A stretch of 7,011 bases of DNA from an uncultured Treponema sp. (GTDB lineage: Bacteria; Spirochaetota; Spirochaetia; Treponematales; Treponemataceae), in the NCBI GenBank assembly GCA_905236315.1, contig CAJOPO010000057.1:1-7011 (forward strand). Reading direction: 5' to 3'. Position numbers and translations under genes: made by a program. The notes under the pieces are model-generated. The model did no database searches. It was given only the letters and a program-made list of their open reading frames with translations, and was not told the DNA's origin. The number at the start of each line of letters is the position of its first letter. Positions within the stretch are counted from its first letter, which is position 1. Positions 1-4,510 of this stretch are shown here, piece after piece.

Positions 1-148
1 AGTCCGCTCTCCATTTTGTGTAGTCGAACGGCTCGCGGATAATGAGCGAGATGAAGCGTTCCGCGTCCACCATGCCGAGTTTTTCGAGCAATATCGTCAT
101 TCCCTCCTGTTTTACCACCGTGTCGGTCTTGTATGCGGTTTCAGTCAT
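1..148 (-). CDS. Small partner gene of the PIN ribonuclease, putative antitoxin (3' end off window)
   Basis: Reading the minus strand from an ATG at 148 gives 49 codons that stay open to the window edge, so the C-terminus is missing. The protein starts MTETAYKTDTVVKQEG and continues with a short amphipathic stretch and then IIREPFDYTKW. A consensus AGGAGG lies six bases before the ATG, inside the last codons of the PIN gene. The reading frame overlaps the PIN gene by 8 bp (141-148), which suggests translational coupling. From memory, small proteins with the VVKQEGM and REPFDYTKW signatures sit beside PIN genes in Treponema and other bacteria, but I cannot name a family. The antitoxin role is inferred from size, overlap and partner. 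If correct, the order is toxin first, antitoxin second, the reverse of most type II modules. No DNA-binding motif is visible in the part present. Confidence 0.7.
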   Translation of the reverse strand, partial: MTETAYKTDTVVKQEGMTILLEKLGMVDAERFISLIIREPFDYTKWRAD

Positions 149-578
149 CAGTTTCCTCCTCGTACTGCAAAAAATCTATCGGGCTTAGGGTTTTGATTCC
201 GTCAATCGGCGTTTTGAGCAATTTCCTGTCAACTGTCAGAAACACATCGCAGTCTGCGGCAATCGCGCTTGCGATATGAAGCGCGTCCTTGTTCTTGATT
301 CCTTTCTGCATGATGCTCTTAGCGTTTTCGACAACCGCCGCGTCAGCCATCTGCACCTGAACGGCAAGATTCCGCCACTGCGCTATTGCGTCCCGTCGGA
401 TTTCAAACGGATTCTGCGCGTTCTCGTAGTCCTCGATTGCCGACCAGACCAGCTCGTGCTTCCCCGTTCGGATTTCTTCCTGCACCCGCAACTTCGCCTG
501 CGTTTCAAGCGACACATTGAGGTAACTTTGGTCGTCGTAGGGGCGGTTGTAACAACAGTTGTCAAGGTAGATTTTCAT
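141..578 (-). CDS. PIN-domain ribonuclease, VapC-like toxin
   Basis: Read from the ATG at 578 this is a 145-residue protein, the usual size for a single PIN domain. It begins MKIYLDNCCYNRPYDD, which is how proteins of this PIN subgroup start. Candidate metal-binding acids are D6 in LDNCC, one of E49/E52, D98 in the NKDALHIASA helix, and D117 in FLTVDRKLL. By family knowledge such proteins are Mg2+-dependent endoribonucleases that cleave tRNA, rRNA or mRNA; the target here cannot be told. The start at 578 is chosen because homology begins there. The frame is open up to an ATG at 656, which would add 26 residues with no PIN character. No Shine-Dalgarno sequence precedes 578. The gene overlaps the downstream partner gene by 8 bp. 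Base composition is clearly more GC-rich than the operon to the right, consistent with separate acquisition. Confidence 0.88.
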   Translation of the reverse strand: MKIYLDNCCYNRPYDDQSYLNVSLETQAKLRVQEEIRTGKHELVWSAIEDYENAQNPFEIRRDAIAQWRNLAVQVQMADAAVVENAKSIMQKGIKNKDALHIASAIAADCDVFLTVDRKLLKTPIDGIKTLSPIDFLQYEEETDD

Positions 579-584
579 AATTTT

Positions 585-593
585 AGTATAGCA
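585..593 (-). promoter_or_regulatory. Possible extended -10 promoter for the PIN gene
   Basis: The minus strand reads TGC TATACT here, an extended -10 motif with a 5/6 match to TATAAT. No convincing -35 hexamer lies upstream, which an extended -10 can tolerate. The expected transcription start falls about seven bases downstream, at or next to the A of the ATG at 578, so the mRNA would be leaderless or nearly so. This is a pattern match only; the competing reading is that the stretch is coding sequence of a longer PIN protein starting at 656. Confidence 0.35.
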
Positions 594-652
594 CAGATTT
601 TGCTTTTTGTGGGAGAGATTTTTTAGAAAATTATAGAACTTTTCGGAATAAG

Positions 653-694
653 TCATTTCTTGAACAAATCGCTGTGCATATCTACCGCTGACAT
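653..694 (-). CDS. 13-codon mini-ORF upstream of the PIN gene, leader peptide or gene remnant
   Basis: A perfect AGGAGG (701-706) stands six bases before an ATG at 694 that encodes MSAVDMHSDLFKK and then stops. The stop overlaps the next in-frame-coding ATG at 656 as ATGA, the standard arrangement for translational re-initiation. That second ATG opens the frame leading into the PIN domain. Two explanations fit. It may be a translated leader that feeds ribosomes to an N-terminally extended PIN protein. It may instead be the first codons of an antitoxin gene that lost the rest of its sequence by a frameshift or deletion. I do not recognise the peptide. The ribosome-binding site is the strongest seen in this half of the window, which argues against chance. 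Confidence 0.45.
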   Translation of the reverse strand: MSAVDMHSDLFKK

Positions 695-700
695 TCTGTG

Positions 701-706
701 CCTCCT
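701..706 (-). promoter_or_regulatory. Consensus Shine-Dalgarno site of the mini-ORF
   Basis: The minus strand carries AGGAGG with a six-base spacer to the ATG at 694. It is the main evidence that translation in the toxin-antitoxin region begins upstream of the PIN domain. Confidence 0.6.
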
Positions 707-715
707 GTTTCCTAT

Positions 716-721
716 TTTATA
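716..721 (-). promoter_or_regulatory. Possible -10 box for the toxin-antitoxin transcript
   Basis: The minus strand reads TATAAA in an AT-rich stretch just upstream of the AGGAGG site. A start about seven bases downstream would leave a very short leader. No good -35 hexamer is found at 16-18 bp, so the call is weak. The repeat array begins about 30 bp further upstream, where an operator would be expected. Confidence 0.25.
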
Positions 722-751
722 ATTTACCCATTTATGTGCATTAGGGGGGAA

Positions 752-800
752 GGGACTGACGTGTATACGTCACACATACCGACGTGTATACGTCAGTCCC
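752..800. repeat. Large inverted repeat, 20-bp arms with 9-base loop
   Basis: Arms 752-771 and 781-800 are complementary at 18 of 20 positions. They begin with GGGACTGACG and end with CGTCAGTCCC. In RNA copied with the plus-strand sequence, both remaining positions become G-U wobbles (763 with 789, 766 with 786), giving an uninterrupted 20-bp stem. The opposite-strand RNA would have A-C mismatches there instead. No T-run follows on either strand, so it is not a standard intrinsic terminator. The two central repeat units of the array below form the inner part of the arms. Confidence 0.7.
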
Positions 801-840
801 ACCGACATATACACGTCGCCCCCATTGACGTGTACACAAC
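758..840. repeat. Array of four 14-bp self-complementary units at an exact 23-bp period
   Basis: Units start at 758, 781, 804 and 827, each 23 bp apart. Units 1 and 2 are identical, GACGTGTATACGTC. Unit 3 is GACATATACACGTC, which is the same element inverted with one mismatch. Unit 4, GACGTGTACACAAC, is degenerate on its right side. Each intact unit is an inverted repeat (GACGT, four bases, ACGTC). The 9-base spacers (772-780, 795-803, 818-826) differ from each other apart from a shared end of ACC or ATT. The strict period with unrelated spacers fits a cooperative protein-binding array or an iteron-like element. The array lies upstream of the toxin-antitoxin genes and downstream of the surface-glycan operon, so an operator for the former is one possibility. 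Confidence 0.8.
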
Positions 841-879
841 ACATAGACCATCATGGAGAGGTCAATCTATGTAACATAG
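841..879. repeat. Cluster of ACATAG/CTATGT inverted repeats
   Basis: ACATAGA at 841-847 is complementary to TCTATGT at 866-872. The latter also forms a 13-bp palindrome, CTATGTAACATAG, with 874-879. The first pair could fold as a 7-bp hairpin with an 18-base loop, helped by a bulged CC/GG extension. The second has only a one-base centre, so it could serve as a DNA operator but not as an RNA hairpin. No T-run accompanies either, so a terminator role for the upstream operon is unsupported. Confidence 0.4.
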
Positions 880-903
880 TCTACCATAAGGATTGGCAAA
901 AAA

Positions 904-2334
904 TTATATTTCCCTGTCTTTTCCTGCACCAAACCTAACAAAGTTAAGTTTACCTGTCTTTGTATTTAAAACCAATACATCCCATAGCTCTTGCGTTACA
1001 TCTCCCACCTTTCTGTGATAGGTAACAGAACCTTCTACCTTTTTCTCTTGCTCATCTTCTATTTTTGCACAGCCAATGGACACTATGGGGAAACTCAAAC
1101 TAGAATTTATTTGGTCGCAATGAGTGTGCCCATGCAAGAAAGCGAGTATGCGTTTAGAGTCTTTGTTAAAGCTTTCTAGTACCTCTATCATTTCAGGACC
1201 ATTACGAATTGCATCACTCCAAAAGTGCATTTCTGGCAAAAGAGGAACATGGGAACATATAAGCACTTTATAGTCGGAAGGCGTATTATCTAAAGTCTTT
1301 TTTACCCATTCCACTTCTTCTATAGGAAAGCCGTAGCGATTATTCTGCCCCACTTGAGTGTGGTCAAATGAATACAAAAAAAGTATACGAAGTTTTTTAG
1401 AATCAAAATCCTTATAATAATACGGAAGGTCATTTTGCAAGTATAAATGACTTTGCTCGTCCACGTTTAAACTTTCAGGATTATTTCTAAAGTAATTTGC
1501 ATCATGATTTCCCAAGACTAAGAAAAGTGGCACGTTTAATTTTTTCATATCATCATATACTGTGCCAAAATATTCTTTTGTTATACTAGCGGGGGTCATG
1601 CCGTCTGTGTAGTCGCCTAAATGAATGAGGGCATCATAATTAACTTTTTTATTTACAGCCTGCAAGTTATGTGCGGTGTCTTCCCAGTGTCCATTTATAA
1701 CATAATGATTGTCGGTAAGAAGGGCGAAGGTTAGAGTATCTTCAGTTTTTAAGCTGTTTACACTATCTGCAACAGACTGAATCTCTGGGGTAAAATAGGG
1801 CTTTTCTTGATACGGAATATCTTGGCGCACAAAAAAGCAACTAGACTCTATAGACTGCTTTTCTTCTTGCGAAATAGCCCTATTAAACTTTTTGTGTATA
1901 ATAACACGAGCATATCCGTCTTGCGTAAAAGAATAAAGCCCTGTGTTCCATGCCTTTGCATTTATGTTTTTCGTAAAGGTAGACCAGTTTTCTTCGTCTG
2001 AATAGCAATATGTATATATAAAGCGGTCTTCTATATCTTCATTATAAAAGGCAATCTGATATTCATAGCCCTTTGTATCAAAAAAGAATTGGTCGCCTGT
2101 GTGTACCCTATAAAAATGAAAGTCGCTCATATAACTTGCGTCTTTTGCTTCATAAATGCCACTGTCGTAATTGACCGCTTTTCCTAAGTCAAATGTAAGA
2201 AAAGTTTTAGGATAATCTGCAACAGTAGTAGAAGAGGTATTGTGAGAGCAAGAAAAGAAACTGAATATAGAAAAAAATCCCATAGCAAAAAGCCCACTAT
2301 TTCGCATAAAATTCTGGAACGTTCGTAAACACAT
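904..2334 (-). CDS. Calcineurin-like metallophosphoesterase lipoprotein
   Basis: A 476-residue predicted lipoprotein. The hydrophobic segment LFAMGFFSIFSFFSC ends in a spirochaete-type lipobox at C29. Residues about 40-170 look like an all-beta domain, with the YRV..GD, fY, W and ARVIIHKK pattern I associate with carbohydrate-binding-like sandwiches fused to surface esterases; that assignment is tentative. The catalytic domain follows with all expected metal ligands: D208 and H210 (LLTDNHY), D241 (HLGDYTDG), N276 and H277 (LGNHD), H362 (CSHVPLL), and H403/H405 (LHGHTH). It should hydrolyse phosphomono- or diesters at the envelope using a dinuclear metal centre; the substrate is unknown. The start is uncertain. 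The ATG at 2334 overlaps the upstream gene by 38 bp and has a G-rich stretch before it. The ATG at 2307 (overlap 11 bp) also leaves a usable signal peptide but has no clear ribosome-binding site. It is the last gene of the operon. Confidence 0.9.
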   Translation of the reverse strand: MCLRTFQNFMRNSGLFAMGFFSIFSFFSCSHNTSSTTVADYPKTFLTFDLGKAVNYDSGIYEAKDASYMSDFHFYRVHTGDQFFFDTKGYEYQIAFYNEDIEDRFIYTYCYSDEENWSTFTKNINAKAWNTGLYSFTQDGYARVIIHKKFNRAISQEEKQSIESSCFFVRQDIPYQEKPYFTPEIQSVADSVNSLKTEDTLTFALLTDNHYVINGHWEDTAHNLQAVNKKVNYDALIHLGDYTDGMTPASITKEYFGTVYDDMKKLNVPLFLVLGNHDANYFRNNPESLNVDEQSHLYLQNDLPYYYKDFDSKKLRILFLYSFDHTQVGQNNRYGFPIEEVEWVKKTLDNTPSDYKVLICSHVPLLPEMHFWSDAIRNGPEMIEVLESFNKDSKRILAFLHGHTHCDQINSSLSFPIVSIGCAKIEDEQEKKVEGSVTYHRKVGDVTQELWDVLVLNTKTGKLNFVRFGAGKDREI

Positions 2335-3163
2335 CTGTAACCCCCATATCCTCTAAATCTTTTAGATTATGCGTTTCATAAGCATCTTTGTTTGGGTAAA
2401 ACTTACTCTCTAGCCCATAGGCTCTGATTGGAAGCGTACATTCCGCTCTAATGCTCTTTATATCTCCTAAATTTTTTACATAGGGGTGAAGAGCGTCTAC
2501 AGTGTTTTCTTTGCTAAACTTAAAACATTCTTCTAGGCTGCTGTTTAAAATGCCTATTTGTGCAGAAGGATTTTTCTCTTTTATCATTAATATGGAATCT
2601 GGATTAAAAGAAGAGTAAACTATGTAGTCCCCTAATTCATAATCGGCTACAAGGGCAAGAATCATATCTTCCATGCCTTCATAACGCACGCGGCTATTCT
2701 TTAGTTCAATGTTGATTTTTAAGCCGTTCTTTAAGCAGTAGGGCTTTAGTAAATCAAAGACTTCTTTTATTGTAGGAATCTCTGTGTAGCGTTTTATACC
2801 AAGCAATCCAGGATGGGTTTGTATCTTTAGCTTTTTTATTTCTTGTAAGGTAAAGTCTTGTACGTTGCCATTTCCATTTGTAGTTCTATTTACAGTTTCG
2901 TCATGGATAACTACAATCTCATTATCCTTTGTTAATTGAATATCTAGCTCTATGCCAGTAATATTTAAAGCAGTGGCGGCTTCAAATGCTTGTAGTGTAT
3001 TTTCTGGCCAAGCATAACAGCAACCTCTATGCGCCCATATTTTCATATTAGATTCTCCTTTTTCACTCTCATTTGTAGTAGGGACTGTAGCATTATTAAC
3101 ATTATTGCATGACGCAAAAAGAAATATTATGCTACATAAAAGGCATAACAATTTATTACTCAT
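2297..3163 (-). CDS. Glycerophosphodiester phosphodiesterase lipoprotein
   Basis: A 288-residue GDPD-family enzyme that hydrolyses glycerophosphodiesters to glycerol 3-phosphate and an alcohol. The N-terminus has a signal peptide ending in LFASC with lipid-anchor C19, then a polar linker of about 20 residues. The TIM-barrel starts at M40. Catalytic and metal-binding residues are present: H45-R46 (AHRG), E54-N55-T56 (PENT), E72 and D74 (IELD), H87 (VIHDE), and E153/K155 (NIELK). The C-terminal VFTNVPEF matches the family's TN.P ending. The start at 3163 has AGAGG upstream and lies three bases after the preceding stop. An internal ATG at 3046 (codon 40) also has a strong AAGGAG site and would give a cytoplasmic enzyme that keeps the whole catalytic domain. 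The gene is between the cytidylyltransferase fusion and the metallophosphoesterase, which points to a glycerol-phosphate-type substrate in the pathway. Confidence 0.94.
   Translation of the reverse strand: MSNKLLCLLCSIIFLFASCNNVNNATVPTTNESEKGESNMKIWAHRGCCYAWPENTLQAFEAATALNITGIELDIQLTKDNEIVVIHDETVNRTTNGNGNVQDFTLQEIKKLKIQTHPGLLGIKRYTEIPTIKEVFDLLKPYCLKNGLKINIELKNSRVRYEGMEDMILALVADYELGDYIVYSSFNPDSILMIKEKNPSAQIGILNSSLEECFKFSKENTVDALHPYVKNLGDIKSIRAECTLPIRAYGLESKFYPNKDAYETHNLKDLEDMGVTDVFTNVPEFYAK
3050..3060 (-). promoter_or_regulatory. Internal Shine-Dalgarno site inside the GDPD gene
   Basis: The minus strand reads AAAGGAG within this interval, with eight bases between GGAG and the in-frame ATG at 3046. 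That ATG is codon 40, exactly where homology to cytoplasmic GDPD enzymes begins (MKIWAHRG). The site could drive a second, signal-less product. It could also be a relic from a time when a lipoprotein leader was joined to a cytoplasmic gene. Confidence 0.4.
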
Positions 3164-3166
3164 TTC

Positions 3167-4510
3167 TCATTCCTCTTTTTTGCGTTCTTGCATAAATTTT
3201 TCCATAGCACGCGCTATTGCAATAGATTCCCCAGCTGTTAGTTTAAACGCTCTGTTGTGCTCACCGTTAATAAGATGTACAAAGTCGCTAAGTTCATATC
3301 TAAGCCCAGAGCCTAAGAACGTAGAAACGTATCTATCTATCTTATTGGGGTTTTCGTAGCGCACTTCAAAGCCCTTTGTAAGCCACCAAGGAGAGGGGGC
3401 TAAGATGTAGCCCTGTGTGCCAGAAATTAAAAGCTGCCCTTCTGACTTTACGCCTAAGCCAGTCTTTGCAAGGGCAAAGCCATTCTTATATTTTACAAAA
3501 GCCTTTGTATACATATCAACGCCGTTTTCTGCAAATATGCTATCAAAGCGAATGTCTTCAAAATCTTTACCAAACAACTTTATCATGGGTAGCAAAGTAT
3601 AGCTTCCGTATTCTGTAAAGGAGCCACCAAAGTCCACGTTAGTAGTTTCGCGTGTGCCAGGATTAATAAGGCGCGTAAAGCAGGCTTCCACATCGCGTAT
3701 AGAGCCTATAACGCCACTGCGGGCAACGCTTACTAACTGCACAAAGCCCGGACAGTACGCACTCTTTATGGCTTCTAGTAAAACTACGTCTTTTTCTGAA
3801 GCAATGTCAAAAAGTTCCCTTGCTTGTGCTTCTGCAAGGGCGAGGGGCTTTTCACATAAGACATGTTTTTTTTGCATTAGGGAATTTTTGGTATAATCAA
3901 AGTGTGTTTCATGAGGGGAGGCTACATAAACGGCATCTACAGTTTGTAGGAATTCTTCAAAATTATCAGTAAAACTTTCTAGCTGGAACCTATTGCAAAA
4001 GTTTTCCGCGCTCTTTATATGTGGGTTATATACAGAGCACACAGAAACACCGCTTACAAACTTTGCTTCTCCCACAAATCTTCCCGCTATTCGTCCTGTG
4101 CCAATAATGCCCAACCTAATTATAGGGTGCTTTTTTATTCGCAAGATTGTGGAAGACACATGCTTTGTACGCGGGAGATATACGACTTCGCAAAAGTCTC
4201 TTAGATAATCAAATTTACCTTCCCAATCAGAGCCTATAGCAAAGACGTTGACATCATACTTTTGTATGTCTTCTATCTTTTGCCCTAGATGGTCTTCTAC
4301 AATCACTTGGTCAGCAAAACCTGAATTGCGCACGTTTTCCATGCGTTCTTCTAGGGAATCCATAACGTTTAATTTCCCGCGAGTTTCATCGTATTGTTCG
4401 GTAGTAACACCAACAATTAGGTAGTCACCTAAGGCCTTTGCCCTTTGTAGTAAATTATAATGCCCTTCGTGAAACAAATCAAAAGAACCGTAAGTTATAA
4501 CCTTTTTCAC
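3167..4510 (-). CDS. Bifunctional cytidylyltransferase (TagD-like) / Gfo-Idh-MocA oxidoreductase
   Basis: A 447-residue two-domain cytoplasmic protein. Residues 1 to about 127 are a glycerol-3-phosphate cytidylyltransferase-type domain: GSFDLFHEGH with H14 and H17 (HxGH), IGSDWEGKFDYL at 92-103, and R114-T115 through S119-S120 (RTKHVSS). By family knowledge it should join CTP and a small phosphorylated alcohol to give a CDP-alcohol and pyrophosphate. Residues about 131-440 are an NAD(P)-dependent oxidoreductase with the dinucleotide motif GIIGTGRIAG (G137, G139, A142) and the CEKPLA signature with K221. In the second catalytic motif (FTEYGSY) Y304 stands where many family members have His, as in dihydrodiol-dehydrogenase-like members. 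The start is GTG at 4510, with GGAG eight bases upstream and a GTGA overlap with the preceding stop. The two activities are presumably consecutive: reduction or oxidation of a three-carbon or similar compound, coupled to CDP activation. The exact substrate cannot be read from sequence. Confidence 0.92.
   Translation of the reverse strand: MKKVITYGSFDLFHEGHYNLLQRAKALGDYLIVGVTTEQYDETRGKLNVMDSLEERMENVRNSGFADQVIVEDHLGQKIEDIQKYDVNVFAIGSDWEGKFDYLRDFCEVVYLPRTKHVSSTILRIKKHPIIRLGIIGTGRIAGRFVGEAKFVSGVSVCSVYNPHIKSAENFCNRFQLESFTDNFEEFLQTVDAVYVASPHETHFDYTKNSLMQKKHVLCEKPLALAEAQARELFDIASEKDVVLLEAIKSAYCPGFVQLVSVARSGVIGSIRDVEACFTRLINPGTRETTNVDFGGSFTEYGSYTLLPMIKLFGKDFEDIRFDSIFAENGVDMYTKAFVKYKNGFALAKTGLGVKSEGQLLISGTQGYILAPSPWWLTKGFEVRYENPNKIDRYVSTFLGSGLRYELSDFVHLINGEHNRAFKLTAGESIAIARAMEKFMQERKKEE

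Noticed and set aside
276..626. Plus-strand ORF of 116 codons opposite the PIN gene
   Set aside because: It lies entirely antisense to a gene with clear PIN motifs, has no recognisable domain, and its frame is explained by the GC-richer codons of the real gene.
752..800. Intrinsic terminator for the surface-glycan operon
   Set aside because: The stem is strong but neither strand has a T-run after it, and it lies more than 100 bp beyond the last stop codon. A factor-dependent or structural role cannot be excluded, but a standard terminator is not supported.
758..840. CRISPR array
   Set aside because: The units are only 14 bp, spacers are 9 bp, one unit is inverted and one degenerate, and no cas gene is nearby. 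Size and orientation rule out a CRISPR.
3105..4208. Several plus-strand ORFs of 60-84 codons
   Set aside because: All are antisense shadows of the GDPD and fusion genes, with no ribosome-binding pattern or recognisable protein features.
3167..4510. Fusion gene as an artefact of two adjacent genes joined by a sequencing error
   Set aside because: The linker around residues 122-133 is continuous, no stop, start or ribosome-binding site marks a lost boundary, and both domains keep their full motif sets in the same frame.
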